The position numbers and the translations under genes were made by a program. Below the pieces are notes generated by a model that ran no database searches, was not told where the DNA came from, and saw only the letters and a program-made list of their open reading frames with translations. From contig JAQUGR010000001.1 of assembly GCA_028683955.1 (NCBI GenBank), forward strand, positions 391,627 to 455,626: 64,000 nucleotides of DNA. The letters run 5' to 3'. This document shows, one piece after another, positions 17,099 to 26,765 of this stretch (positions are counted from its first letter, which is position 1; each line of letters starts with the position of its first letter). This stretch comes from Bacillota bacterium. GTDB taxonomy: Bacteria > Bacillota > TC1.

Positions 17099-18412
17099 AT
17101 GAAATTACAAGGTACTATGAGAATCAATGAAAAAGATCATTTAGAAATTGGTGGTTGTGATACTGTTGGCTTAGCTAAAGAGTTTGGTACACCACTGGTT
17201 GTTATAGATGAGTTTTATTTAAATTCTATTTGTGAAGATTATTATAATGCATTCACGGCTAAGGAAAATTCACTTGTTCTTTATGCTAGTAAGGCATTTT
17301 TAACACCAAGTATTCTATCAATTATTAAAAAAAATAAATTGGGTTTAGATACTGTTTCTGGTGGAGAATTATATATGGCTAAAAAATCAGGTTTTCCAAT
17401 GGATAAAGTTTTTTTTCATGGTAATAATAAAACAAAAGAAGAAATTATTCAAGCAATTGACTATGGAGTGAGTAGAATAGTTTTAGATAATCATTATGAA
17501 ATTGAATTTGTTGATAAGATAGCTATGGAATTAAAGGTTAAGCCAAATGTATTGTTAAGAATTACTCCAGGGATAGATGCACATACTCATGATTTTATTA
17601 AAACTGGACATATTGATTCGAAATTTGGTTTTACATTACAAACTGGTGATGCTATGGAAGGCGTTGAGAAAGTAGTTAAATCAGATAACTTAAATTTTAT
17701 GGGATTGCATTGTCATATTGGTTCACAAATATTTGGAACAGAATCATTTATTCATGCAGTTGATGTTATGATGGACTTTATAAAAGATATTAAGAAGAAA
17801 TTAGGTGTAGATGTTGAAGATTTAGATATTGGTGGAGGAAGAGGTATATATTACACTGATGAAGATGAACCAACTTCAATCGAAAAATATAGCGATGCTA
17901 TCTTTACAACATTGAAAGATAAAACTGAAAAATTAAATTTAAAAATGCCTAAAATTTATATTGAACCTGGCAGATCAATCATTGGACCATGTGGTACAAA
18001 TTTATATACGGTTGGCTCAATTAAAGACATACCTGAAATCAGAAAATATGTAGCAGTTGATGGTGGGATGTCTGATAATATCAGACCTGCTTTATATGGA
18101 GCTAAATATGATGTTGGTATAGCAAGCAGAATGAAGGCTGATAAAGATATTGAAACAATTACTATTGCAGGTAAGCTTTGTGAATCTGGAGATATTCTGG
18201 CTAGAGATATTCAACTTAGTAAATTATATTCAGGTGATATTTTAGCTATGACTTCTACTGGTGCATATGGATATTCAATGGCAAGCAACTATAATATGAT
18301 AGGCAAGCCAGCTGTTGTTTTTGTGAAAAATGGATATTGTGATGTAGCTATAAGAAGACAAAACTATGAAGATTTGTTAGCTAATCATATTATGATTGAA
18401 AGGTTAAGATAA
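17099..18412 (+). CDS. lysA: Diaminopimelate decarboxylase
   Basis: PLP enzyme for the last step of lysine synthesis (meso-DAP to L-lysine). The 437 aa protein has an alanine-racemase-like barrel with the PLP lysine in LYASKAFLTPS, HCHIGSQI, the PLP phosphate loop DIGGGRGIYY and EPGRSIIGPCGT. The C-terminal part has the catalytic-side CESGDILARD and TGAYGYSMASNYN. Length is typical. It follows GAGGAG and its stop overlaps the start of the next gene (TAATG). It works with lysC and hom at 26766-29294, although those form another group. Confidence 0.95.
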   Translation: MKLQGTMRINEKDHLEIGGCDTVGLAKEFGTPLVVIDEFYLNSICEDYYNAFTAKENSLVLYASKAFLTPSILSIIKKNKLGLDTVSGGELYMAKKSGFPMDKVFFHGNNKTKEEIIQAIDYGVSRIVLDNHYEIEFVDKIAMELKVKPNVLLRITPGIDAHTHDFIKTGHIDSKFGFTLQTGDAMEGVEKVVKSDNLNFMGLHCHIGSQIFGTESFIHAVDVMMDFIKDIKKKLGVDVEDLDIGGGRGIYYTDEDEPTSIEKYSDAIFTTLKDKTEKLNLKMPKIYIEPGRSIIGPCGTNLYTVGSIKDIPEIRKYVAVDGGMSDNIRPALYGAKYDVGIASRMKADKDIETITIAGKLCESGDILARDIQLSKLYSGDILAMTSTGAYGYSMASNYNMIGKPAVVFVKNGYCDVAIRRQNYEDLLANHIMIERLR

Positions 18413-19032
18413 TGTTATTTGATTTATTTTATAAAAGGATTTCACCCTTATATTTTATTTTTTTCATAATTTCATTGCTTATAAGTTTAACTTTACATGA
18501 ACTTGCACATGCATATACTTCATATAAACTTGGGGACTCAACAGCTAAACAAGATGGTAGGATTAGTTTAAATCCTTTGAATCATATTGATCCTTATGGA
18601 TTTTTAGCTATTTTAATTATTGGGTTCGGTTGGGCAAAACCGGTTATGATGAATCCTTATAATTTTAGAAATTATAGAGATGGGATATTTTTAACTGCTC
18701 TTGCAGGACCAGCTTCGAATTTTCTTTTAGCAATTATGGGTATGTTGATTTTTAATTTTAACTTGCCAATTATTTTTAAAGAATTTGTTGGAGTCTTTAT
18801 TAGTATTAATATAATTTTGGCATCCTTTAATATATTGCCAATTCCACCTCTAGATGGTTATAAAGTATTTTCTAGAATCCTATCTGACAAACTATTTTTC
18901 AAAGCTGAATATTATGAAAGAAGATATGGTTTTATTATTTTAATGGTACTATTGATTTCAGGTATTTTACAAACAGTATGGTTACCAGTTTACAATTTTT
19001 TATATAGCATTGTCAGTTTATTTAGATTTTAA
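18412..19032 (+). CDS. Site-2-protease-type M50 metallopeptidase
   Basis: Polytopic membrane protease of 206 aa. The zinc motif HELAH lies in the first helix (SLTLHELAHAYTSYKLGD) and the third ligand region is NILPIPPLDGYKVF (the family's NPPLDG-like motif). About five hydrophobic segments are visible. This is the small YwhC-type group without PDZ domains, found widely in Firmicutes, with no firm substrate. It is translationally coupled to lysA (TAATG) and is 17 bases from trpS; such proteases often lie beside scpA/trpS in clostridia. Confidence 0.88.
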   Translation: MLFDLFYKRISPLYFIFFIISLLISLTLHELAHAYTSYKLGDSTAKQDGRISLNPLNHIDPYGFLAILIIGFGWAKPVMMNPYNFRNYRDGIFLTALAGPASNFLLAIMGMLIFNFNLPIIFKEFVGVFISINIILASFNILPIPPLDGYKVFSRILSDKLFFKAEYYERRYGFIILMVLLISGILQTVWLPVYNFLYSIVSLFRF

Positions 19033-19049
19033 TTTTTAAGGAGTATATA

Positions 19050-20039
19050 ATGAAACAGATAGTATTAAGTGGGATGCGTCCAACTGGGAAATTACATATT
19101 GGACATTTAAGTGTTATAGAAAACTGGATAAAACTCCAAGAAGACTATGATACTAACTTTTTTGTTGCCGATTATCATGCATTAACAACACAATTTGATG
19201 ATACATCAATGTTACAAGAAAATATAAGAAATATGATGATTGATTGGTTGGCAATTGGGTTGGACCCTGAAAAATCTACACTTTTTATTCAATCGCAAAT
19301 TAAAGAACATGCAGAATTATACCTTCTATTTTCTATGATTACTCCTTTATCATGGTTAGAAAGATGTCCAACCTATAAAGGTCAAGTAGATCAATTTAGA
19401 GAACAAGAAGGTAAAGATATTACAACGCATGGCTTTTTAGGATATCCCTTACTTCAAGGAGCAGATATTCTTCTTTATCTAGCAAATTTTGTTCCAGTAG
19501 GTGAAGACCAATTACCACACTTGGAGATTACTAGAGAAATTGCTAGAAGATTTAATCATATATATAAAACAAATTTATTTCCAGAACCAAAAGGATTATT
19601 AGCTAAAGTTCCTTTGTTATTAGGAACTGATGGCAGAAAGATGTCTAAAAGTTACAATAATTTTATCAATATAATGTCAGAAACTGATGAAATTACAGCA
19701 AAAGTAAGGTCTATGATTACTGATACAAATCGTATTAGAAAAACAGATGTAGGCAATCCAGATGTTTGTACAGTATATAGTTATCAAAAAATTTATAACC
19801 AAAATGAAGTTTTAGAAATTAATAATTCTTGTAGAGAAGGAAAAATAGGTTGTATGGATTGTAAAAAGAAATTAATAAATTCTTTAGATAACCTTCTTGA
19901 ACCAATAAGAAACAGAAGACACGATATAGAAAACAATGATAAATATATAGATGAAGTAATTCAATTTGGAAGAGATAAAGCTAAAATTAAGTCTCAAATT
20001 AATATTGAGAAAATTAAGGAGGCTATGAATTTAATATAA
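19050..20039 (+). CDS. trpS: Tryptophanyl-tRNA synthetase
   Basis: Class I synthetase charging tRNA-Trp, whose gene lies at 3374. The 329 aa protein has GMRPTGKLHIGHL (HIGH motif, residues about 8-20) and GRKMSKSYNNF (KMSKS). Other conserved parts are ADYHALTT and PVGEDQLPHLE. It ends in a TAATG overlap with scpA. No T-box precedes it, since only 17 bases separate it from the protease gene, so in contrast to many Firmicute trpS genes it shows no local tRNA-dependent control. Confidence 0.95.
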   Translation: MKQIVLSGMRPTGKLHIGHLSVIENWIKLQEDYDTNFFVADYHALTTQFDDTSMLQENIRNMMIDWLAIGLDPEKSTLFIQSQIKEHAELYLLFSMITPLSWLERCPTYKGQVDQFREQEGKDITTHGFLGYPLLQGADILLYLANFVPVGEDQLPHLEITREIARRFNHIYKTNLFPEPKGLLAKVPLLLGTDGRKMSKSYNNFINIMSETDEITAKVRSMITDTNRIRKTDVGNPDVCTVYSYQKIYNQNEVLEINNSCREGKIGCMDCKKKLINSLDNLLEPIRNRRHDIENNDKYIDEVIQFGRDKAKIKSQINIEKIKEAMNLI

Positions 20040-20773
20040 TGGAAAAAGTAATACTAGAATCCTTTGAAGGACCACTTGATTTACTATTACATCTTATTAA
20101 AGAACATAAAATTAATATTTATGATATTCCTATCTTTACAATAACTAAACAATATTTAGAATATTTAAATAAGATGAATGAATATAATATTGAAATTGCA
20201 AGCGAATTTTTAGTTTTGGCTTCAACTTTAGTGTCTATTAAAGTTAAAATGCTATTACCTAAGGAAATTGTAGAAGAAGAAATTAATGAGGAAGATCCAA
20301 GAATAGAATTAGTTAATAGATTATTAGAATATGAAAGATATAAGGAAGCATCAGAAACTTTCTTATATCTTTTATCTACTCAAGGTAAATCATATTACAG
20401 ACCACAAGATGAAAAGTTATACAATAAGATTTCTAAAGAAGCTAATTCTTTAGAAAATATCAATTCCATAGATTTATTGAAATTAATCCAATTTGCTCTC
20501 GAAAGAAAAATAGAACAACAACTACAGCCTTATGAAGTTAAAACTAAACAAGTAAGTATTTCTCAAAAAATATCTGAATTGATAAAAAAACTAGAACATT
20601 TAAAATTAACATATTTTGATAAAATAATTGATAAAAATAATACTAGCGATATAGTTATTAGTTTTATGGCAATTTTAGATTTATATAAACAAAATAAAGT
20701 AGAACTAAATCAGATGGACAGTTTTACTCCAATTAAAATAACGTACAAAGAAGGTGGAATAGATGCTATTTAA
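20039..20773 (+). CDS. scpA: Segregation and condensation protein A
   Basis: Kleisin subunit of the SMC-ScpAB condensin that organises the chromosome. The 244 aa protein starts with the typical ESFEGPLDLLLHLIKEHKIN and IYDIPIFTITKQYLEYL. It has an acidic middle and a C-terminal winged-helix region that binds SMC. It overlaps trpS by one base and scpB by 11 bases, which suggests balanced synthesis of the complex. smc is not in the window. Confidence 0.94.
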   Translation: MEKVILESFEGPLDLLLHLIKEHKINIYDIPIFTITKQYLEYLNKMNEYNIEIASEFLVLASTLVSIKVKMLLPKEIVEEEINEEDPRIELVNRLLEYERYKEASETFLYLLSTQGKSYYRPQDEKLYNKISKEANSLENINSIDLLKLIQFALERKIEQQLQPYEVKTKQVSISQKISELIKKLEHLKLTYFDKIIDKNNTSDIVISFMAILDLYKQNKVELNQMDSFTPIKITYKEGGIDAI

Positions 20774-21359
20774 AGAAGATTTGTTAGCTATGCTGGAAGC
20801 AGTACTTTTTGTATCACATGAACCATTATCATTTGAAAAATTATTAGAAGTATTAAGTATAGAAAAAGAAGAATTAGAAGATATTATCAATGATTATCAA
20901 GAAATGTTAAATGTACCTGGTCGTGGTATAACCCTTGCTAATGTGGCTGGAGGTTATAAATTAATGACTAAAGGAGCCTATCATGAAATTATTGAAAAAG
21001 TAATCAAACCACAAGGTGGGCAATTAACGAGAGCTGCTTTGGAAACCCTCGCAATAATAGCATATAAGCAACCTGTGACCAGAAGTGAAATTGAACTAAT
21101 AAGAGGCGTAAGTATAGATTCCATGATTTACAAGCTTCTTGATAAAGAATTGATTATGGAAGTTGGGCGAAAAGATGTTCCCGGACATCCTAATCTTTAT
21201 GGGACTACAGATAGATTTTTAATTCAATTAGGGTTAAATAGTATTGATGAGTTACCAGAACTTATTCAAAATTCTGAAAATGAATTAAGTCAAGATGAAC
21301 TTGATTACAACAATGAAGGGCTTGTAGTAGATATTGTGAACTCAAATGAAAATGGATAA
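20763..21359 (+). CDS. scpB: Segregation and condensation protein B
   Basis: Partner of ScpA in the SMC condensin complex. The 198 aa protein has two winged-helix domains, with conserved LEAVLFVSHEPLSFEKL at the N-terminus and ALETLAIIAYKQPVTRSEIE, IRGVSIDSMIYKLLDKELI and GHPNLYGTTDRFL in the second domain. It is coupled to scpA (overlap, AAAGAAGGTGG site) and overlaps xerD by 14 bases. Confidence 0.94.
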   Translation: MLFKEDLLAMLEAVLFVSHEPLSFEKLLEVLSIEKEELEDIINDYQEMLNVPGRGITLANVAGGYKLMTKGAYHEIIEKVIKPQGGQLTRAALETLAIIAYKQPVTRSEIELIRGVSIDSMIYKLLDKELIMEVGRKDVPGHPNLYGTTDRFLIQLGLNSIDELPELIQNSENELSQDELDYNNEGLVVDIVNSNENG

Positions 21360-22254
21360 TTTTTATTTATCAGAAAACTATATACATTATTTATCAATAG
21401 AAAAAGGTTTATCTAATAACACTATAGATAGTTATCTAAGTGATATTATTAAGTTTTTTATTTTTTTAAAAACTGAATTAAATATGGATATAAATGTCAT
21501 TGAAAGTATAAACAAAGAACACTTATTAAAGTATTTTAAACAAATTAATATTGATGGTTTAAGTAAAAGAAGTCAAGCTCGCTATATTGCTTCTTTAAAA
21601 AGTTATTTTAAATTTTTAATAAGAGAAAATATTATAAATAAAGATCCTACTGATATTATTGATTCACCTAAAAAAGATAAAAAACTACCAGACTATTTAT
21701 CTGTATCTGAAATAGAAAAATTACTGCAAGTTATTGATTTAACAAAAAAAATAGGATATAGAGACAGAACTATGCTAGAAATAACTTATGGTGCAGGCTT
21801 AAGAGTAAGTGAACTCTTATCTCTGAAAACTGAAGATATTAATATTGAATTAGGCTTTATTAGATGTTACGGTAAAGGTAATAAGGAAAGAATAATTCCA
21901 ATAGGCGAAATAGCTTTAGAATTTCTAGAATATTATCTTAAGAACATACGTTTAATGATTTTAAAAAATAATAAGAGTAAAGTATTGTTTTTAAATTCAA
22001 GAGGTAAACCTATGTCTAGACAAGGTTTCTTTAAGATCTTATTAAATTATGGCAATAAAGCAGGTATTAAAAAACATTTATCACCACATACTTTAAGACA
22101 TTCCTTTGCGACACATTTATTAGAAAATGGAGCTGATTTAAGAAGTGTACAAGAGATGTTAGGACACTCGGATATATCAACAACGGAAATATATACTCAT
22201 TTAAGTATGAAACAGATTAAAAAAGTATATGATAAAACTCATCCACGAGCATAA
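21346..22254 (+). CDS. xerD: Site-specific tyrosine recombinase XerD
   Basis: Resolves chromosome dimers at dif, together with FtsK. The 302 aa protein has an N-terminal SAM-like DNA-binding domain (about 1-90) and a catalytic domain. The catalytic domain shows the arginine in GAGLRVSELLSL, lysine hairpin YGKGNKERIIPIG, HTLRHSFATHLLENGADLR (H-x2-R), LGHSDISTTEIYTH and the tyrosine nucleophile in IYTH. All catalytic residues are present. Its place in a housekeeping operon (scpAB, xerD, punA) argues for the chromosomal XerD and against a mobile integrase. Confidence 0.92.
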   Translation: MKMDNFYLSENYIHYLSIEKGLSNNTIDSYLSDIIKFFIFLKTELNMDINVIESINKEHLLKYFKQINIDGLSKRSQARYIASLKSYFKFLIRENIINKDPTDIIDSPKKDKKLPDYLSVSEIEKLLQVIDLTKKIGYRDRTMLEITYGAGLRVSELLSLKTEDINIELGFIRCYGKGNKERIIPIGEIALEFLEYYLKNIRLMILKNNKSKVLFLNSRGKPMSRQGFFKILLNYGNKAGIKKHLSPHTLRHSFATHLLENGADLRSVQEMLGHSDISTTEIYTHLSMKQIKKVYDKTHPRA

Positions 22255-22263
22255 GGAGGTTTA

Positions 22264-23079
22264 ATGGAATATTTAAATAGAATTATTTCAACTAAAGATT
22301 GGCTGAATAATAATTATGATATGAACAATATAGAATTAGCTTTAGTATTAGGTTCAGGACTGGGTTCTTTTGTAGAACATCTTGATAATGCTATAGAAAT
22401 TGATTTTAGTGATATTCCTAATTTTAAAACCAGCAAGGTAGAAGGACATAAAAATAAGTTGGTAATAGGTTATATCTCAGGTAAGAAAATTATTATAATG
22501 CAAGGTAGAATTCATTATTATGAAGGTAATACCATGCAAGAAGTTACGTTACCAATTAGAGTTTTAAGCCTATTTAATATTAAAAATTTAATAATAACTA
22601 ATGCGGCCGGCGGCTTAACTGGTGAAGCTGGTCAATTAATGCTTATAGAAGACCATCTTGATTTATTTTGTGAAAATCCATTAATTGGTGATAATTTAGA
22701 GGTGTTTGGAGATAGATTTCCTGATATGTCAAATGTTTATAGTAAAGAATTAATAGAAATAGCTTTTAAAACAGGTAGGAAGTTAGGAATAAACTTAACT
22801 AAGGGTATATATTGTTATCTTACAGGACCTTCTTATGAAACACCTTTTGATATTAAGGTATTAAAAAAATTAGGTGTAAATGCTGTTGGTATGTCTACAG
22901 TGCCTGAAGTAATTGTAGCAAAACATTCTAAAATGAAGGTACTAGGTATATCTTGTATAACTAACTTAGCAGCAGGCATTAGTAATAAACCATTAAGCCA
23001 TGCTGAGGTAGTAGAAACTACTACAAAAGTATCAGATGACTTTATTAAAATATTAAGAGGTATTATTGAGGAGATATAG
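22264..23079 (+). CDS. punA: Purine-nucleoside phosphorylase, trimeric type
   Basis: Cleaves inosine and guanosine to base plus ribose 1-phosphate. The 271 aa protein has LVLGSGLGSF (phosphate loop), GRIHYYEG, ITNAAGGLTGEAGQLM, YCYLTGPSYETP and GMSTVPEVIVAKH with the base-binding region and SHAEVVE near the C-terminus. This is the trimeric, type II PNP, not the hexameric DeoD. It follows AAGGAGG. It is one base from the pyrimidine phosphorylase, so both form a nucleoside salvage pair behind xerD, as in many Firmicutes. Confidence 0.93.
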   Translation: MEYLNRIISTKDWLNNNYDMNNIELALVLGSGLGSFVEHLDNAIEIDFSDIPNFKTSKVEGHKNKLVIGYISGKKIIIMQGRIHYYEGNTMQEVTLPIRVLSLFNIKNLIITNAAGGLTGEAGQLMLIEDHLDLFCENPLIGDNLEVFGDRFPDMSNVYSKELIEIAFKTGRKLGINLTKGIYCYLTGPSYETPFDIKVLKKLGVNAVGMSTVPEVIVAKHSKMKVLGISCITNLAAGISNKPLSHAEVVETTTKVSDDFIKILRGIIEEI

Positions 23080-23080
23080 A

Positions 23081-24388
23081 ATGAATCCTGTTGAAATTAT
23101 AAGAAATAAAAGAAATGGAAAGATATTAACAAATAAGGAAATTGATTATTTCGTTGCTGGGTTTACTAGTGGAGATATACCAGACTATCAAGTATCAGCT
23201 TTTGCCATGGCTGTTTATTTTCAAGGTTTTAATAGTGATGAACTTTATCAATTTACAAAGGAAATGATTGAAACAGGGGATATTGTTACACCGAGTGAAG
23301 ATATGAGAAATTATGTGGATAAACATAGTACTGGTGGAGTTGGTGATAAGATAACATTGATTGTTTCTCCAATAGTAGCTGCTTGTGGGTTAAAAATTCC
23401 TAAAATGTCAGGAAAAGGATTAAGCTTTTCCGGTGGTACAATTGATAAATTAGAAAGTATACCTGGATTTAAAGTGAATATTAATAGAAATGATTTCTTA
23501 AAACAGATTAATGAAATTGGTATTGGCATAATTGGACAAAGTGATAATTTAGCTAAAGCCGATAAGCAACTTTATGCAATAAGAGATGTTACAGCTACAG
23601 TAGAAAGTATCCCACTAATAGCGTCGTCTATTGTTTCAAAAAAAATAGCATCTGGTAGTAAGAATATTGTATTTGATGTAAAAGTTGGTGTAGGAGCTTT
23701 TATGAAAGATATCAAGACTGGTATTGAATTAGCAAATACTTTAGTTGAACTTGTTAAAGATTTTGGGGGCAATAGTATTGCTATAGTAACAAATATGAAT
23801 GCTCCATTGGGCAATTATGTGGGCAATTCATTAGAAATAATTGAAGTTATTGAGTGTCTTAAAGGTAATTTGCCAAAAGATATTGAAGAGTTAGTTTATG
23901 AGTTAGCTGGAGAATTGTTAATTATTGGTGGAAAAGCAACCGACTTATTACAAGCTAGAATAATGGTTAAAGAAAAAATAGATAATCTAGAAGCTTTAAA
24001 TAAATTCAGTGATTTAATTAAATACCAGAGTGGAGATTCAAAAATAATTAATGATTATAATTTATTACCACAAGCAAAGCATAATATAGTTATTAAATCA
24101 GATAATGATGGTTATATTTCATTTATAAATGCTGAACAAATTGGAATGCTTTCTCTTAGTATTGGAGCTGGTAGAATTAAGAAAACTGATGAAATTGACT
24201 ATTCTGCTGGAATTTATTTACCATTAAAAATTGGTGATAAGATTAAAAAAGGAGATGTTATCGGTAAAATTTTCTATTCAAAAGAAAATTTAAAATTAGA
24301 TAATATTATTAATATATTTAAATCAGCTTTTGAATTTTCGATTAATCCTGTTGATGAACCTACTATGGTGCTTAGTGTAATAAGCTGA
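23081..24388 (+). CDS. pdp: Pyrimidine-nucleoside phosphorylase
   Basis: Phosphorolysis of uridine and thymidine. The 435 aa protein belongs to the glycosyltransferase family with anthranilate phosphoribosyltransferase fold. The signature DKHSTGGVGDKITLIVSP is followed by SGKGLSFSGGTIDKLESIPG. The active-site stretch is KADKQLYAIRDVTATVES, then KKIASGSKNIVFDVKVG. A C-terminal PYNP domain ends the protein. The start is the ATG at 23081, 5-6 bases after GAGGAG; the frame also runs a few codons further upstream into punA without a ribosome site. Confidence 0.93.
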   Translation: MNPVEIIRNKRNGKILTNKEIDYFVAGFTSGDIPDYQVSAFAMAVYFQGFNSDELYQFTKEMIETGDIVTPSEDMRNYVDKHSTGGVGDKITLIVSPIVAACGLKIPKMSGKGLSFSGGTIDKLESIPGFKVNINRNDFLKQINEIGIGIIGQSDNLAKADKQLYAIRDVTATVESIPLIASSIVSKKIASGSKNIVFDVKVGVGAFMKDIKTGIELANTLVELVKDFGGNSIAIVTNMNAPLGNYVGNSLEIIEVIECLKGNLPKDIEELVYELAGELLIIGGKATDLLQARIMVKEKIDNLEALNKFSDLIKYQSGDSKIINDYNLLPQAKHNIVIKSDNDGYISFINAEQIGMLSLSIGAGRIKKTDEIDYSAGIYLPLKIGDKIKKGDVIGKIFYSKENLKLDNIINIFKSAFEFSINPVDEPTMVLSVIS

Positions 24389-24414
24389 TATAACTAGGAA
24401 ATATGGGCTATATA

Positions 24415-24423
24415 TGATATAAT
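24415..24423 (+). promoter_or_regulatory. Extended -10 promoter before der
   Basis: TGA-TATAAT lies 33 bases before the der start, with no good -35. The distance suits a short leader carrying GAAAGGGGG. Confidence 0.45.
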
Positions 24424-24456
24424 TATTAAACATGTAAATAGAAAGGGGGAAGTAGT

Positions 24457-25770
24457 TTGAAACCAATATTAGCAATTGTAGGCAGACCTAATGTAGGCAA
24501 ATCTACAATATTCAATAGAATAGTCGGTGAGAGAAAATCCATAGTGGATGATTCCCCGGGAGTAACTAGAGATAGATTATATGATGAAGCGAATTGGCAG
24601 AAACATAATTTTATTATAATAGATACTGGTGGTATACAATGGGAAAAAGAAGATATTAATAAATCTATAACCAAACAAGCACAAATCGCCATAGAAGAAG
24701 CTGATGTTATATTAATGGTAGTAGATAGTCAAATTGGTGTTACCTTAGATGATCAAAAAATTTCCGGGATTTTAAAAAGAACGGATAAACCTGTAGTAGT
24801 AGCTGTAAATAAAACGGATAATTTCCAAAAAAGCAATTACTATGATTTTTTTAGTTTAGGATTAGGGGAGCCAATACCAATATCTGCCATTCATGGTGGT
24901 AATATGGGTGATTTGCTAGATGCAATTACGGAAAATTTTCCAGATGAACCTATAGATACAATTGAAGATAACACATTAAAATTAGCTATAATTGGAAGAC
25001 CAAATGTTGGGAAATCTTCCCTTATAAATAAATTATCAAATGCAGATAGAGTTATAGTTAGCCCTGTTGCAGGCACAACAAGGGATTCTGTAGATCAAAA
25101 AGTTATATTTGAAGATGAAGAATATATACTTATAGATACTGCTGGAATTAGAAGAAAGTCCAGAGTTGGAGATGCATTAGAAAAGTTTACAATAATTAGA
25201 TCTTTACGAGCTATTGAGCGATCAAATGTATCATGTATATTGATTGATGCAGTCGATGGTGTAACTGAGCAAGATAAGAAAATTGCCGGATATGCTTTCG
25301 AAAATGGAAAAGGCATTATAATAGTTGTCAATAAATGGGATTTAATTGAAAAAGATGGTAAGACTATGAAGAAATTCGAAGAAGATATTCGAGATGAACT
25401 TACATTTTTAAGTTATGCTCCAATAATATTTATTTCTGCTTTAACAGGTAAAAGAATCTTTGAATTGTTAAAATTAGCCAGAAGAATAAATATAAATTGT
25501 AACAGAAAAATTGACACACCTATCATGAACCAATTATTAAGAGAAATTGTTACCTATAATCCTCCATCAAGAGAAAAAGGTCGTAATTTAAAAATATATT
25601 ATGGAACACAAATTAGAGTAGCACCACCTTCATTTGCTCTATTTATCAATGATGAGAAATTGATGCATTTTTCATACAAAAGACACATAGAAAATAAATT
25701 TAGGGAAGCCTTTGATTTTGAAGGTACCCCAATAAGAATTTATCTTCGTAATAAAAAAGGAGATGCGTAA
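24457..25770 (+). CDS. der: Ribosome-assembly GTPase Der (EngA)
   Basis: Double-GTPase needed for 50S subunit maturation. The 437 aa protein has two G domains. The first has GRPNVGKSTIFN near residue 8, DTGG and NKTD. The second has GRPNVGKSSLIN near residue 182, DTAGIRRKSRV and NKWDL. A C-terminal KH-like domain ends in FEGTPIRIYLRNKKG. It starts at TTG, 6 bases after AAAGGGGGAA. gpsA follows at one base distance, the common Firmicute order (der-gpsA). Confidence 0.95.
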   Translation: MKPILAIVGRPNVGKSTIFNRIVGERKSIVDDSPGVTRDRLYDEANWQKHNFIIIDTGGIQWEKEDINKSITKQAQIAIEEADVILMVVDSQIGVTLDDQKISGILKRTDKPVVVAVNKTDNFQKSNYYDFFSLGLGEPIPISAIHGGNMGDLLDAITENFPDEPIDTIEDNTLKLAIIGRPNVGKSSLINKLSNADRVIVSPVAGTTRDSVDQKVIFEDEEYILIDTAGIRRKSRVGDALEKFTIIRSLRAIERSNVSCILIDAVDGVTEQDKKIAGYAFENGKGIIIVVNKWDLIEKDGKTMKKFEEDIRDELTFLSYAPIIFISALTGKRIFELLKLARRININCNRKIDTPIMNQLLREIVTYNPPSREKGRNLKIYYGTQIRVAPPSFALFINDEKLMHFSYKRHIENKFREAFDFEGTPIRIYLRNKKGDA

Positions 25771-25771
25771 A

Positions 25772-26761
25772 TTGAAAATCTCAGTTATAGGAATTGGCAG
25801 TTGGGGAACAGCTTTGTCAATACATTTATTGAAAAATGGTCATCAAGTAACAATATATGGAAGACTTGAAGATAATATAGTGCAAATTAATAAGGATAAA
25901 ATACATCCATTTTTACCCGGTATAGTAATACCAGATGAATTGAAAATCACGGGTGATTTAAAGGAAGCATGTAATAATGAATATTTAATTTTAGCTGTAC
26001 CATCACCATATGTAAGAGAAGTTGTGAAAAAAATGTATAGAGCTGGATTTGGCAAGAAAACTATTATTAATGTAGCTAAAGGTTTTGAGATTGAAACAGG
26101 CTATAGATTATCTGAAGTGGTTGCTGAAGTTACTAAAGGAGAATATGATTATTGTGTTCTATCTGGACCAACTCATGCAGAAGAAGTTGCAAAAGGACTT
26201 CCAGCAGCAATAGTAGTTGCTAGTGAAAATATTGAGTTAGCTAAACATATACAAGAAATATTCAATAATGAAACATTAAGAGTATATACAAATGATGATA
26301 CGTTAGGCGTTGAAATCGGTGGTTCATTCAAAAATGTAGTAGCAATTGCAAGTGGTATTGTTGATGGGTTAGAGTTTGGCGATAATGCAAAAGCTTCATT
26401 AATTACAAGAGGCTTACATGAAATGAAACAGTTAGGTAAAAAACTTGGAGCAAATGTTGAGACTTTTAATGGATTAACAGGAATTGGTGATTTAATGGTT
26501 ACCTGTATGAGTAAACATAGTAGAAATAGAGGCTTTGGTGAAAAAGTTGGAAAAGGACTTAAACCATCCGATATTTTAAATTCTAATGAAATGGTTACTG
26601 AAGGTGTTTATGCTGCAAAAGCCTTTTATTTAATGAGTCAGAGGTTGAATATTGATCTTCCAATAACGGAAGAAGTTTATAAATGTATATATGAAGATAA
26701 AAAACCTATTGATTGTTTCAAGGATTTAATGGGTAGAGAAATGAAAATGGAAAGTGAGTAG
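25772..26761 (+). CDS. gpsA: Glycerol-3-phosphate dehydrogenase [NAD(P)+]
   Basis: Reduces dihydroxyacetone phosphate to sn-glycerol 3-phosphate for phospholipids. The 329 aa protein begins with the Rossmann loop ISVIGIGSWGTALS. SGPTHAEEVAKGLP, EIGGSFKNVVAIASG (catalytic lysine) and FNGLTGIGDLMVTCMSKHSRN are intact. The start taken is TTG at 25772, 9 bases after GGAG. The ATG at 25763 abuts that GGAG, so it cannot use it. Together with pgsA it serves membrane lipid synthesis. Confidence 0.92.
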   Translation: MKISVIGIGSWGTALSIHLLKNGHQVTIYGRLEDNIVQINKDKIHPFLPGIVIPDELKITGDLKEACNNEYLILAVPSPYVREVVKKMYRAGFGKKTIINVAKGFEIETGYRLSEVVAEVTKGEYDYCVLSGPTHAEEVAKGLPAAIVVASENIELAKHIQEIFNNETLRVYTNDDTLGVEIGGSFKNVVAIASGIVDGLEFGDNAKASLITRGLHEMKQLGKKLGANVETFNGLTGIGDLMVTCMSKHSRNRGFGEKVGKGLKPSDILNSNEMVTEGVYAAKAFYLMSQRLNIDLPITEEVYKCIYEDKKPIDCFKDLMGREMKMESE

Positions 26762-26765
26762 ATTA

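Noticed and set aside
19033-19049. T-box before trpS
   Set aside because: The gap to the preceding gene is only 17 bases and contains just a ribosome site.
21346-22254. Integrase of a mobile element
   Set aside because: The tyrosine recombinase is embedded in the scpAB-punA operon with no att sites or cargo; it is the chromosomal XerD.
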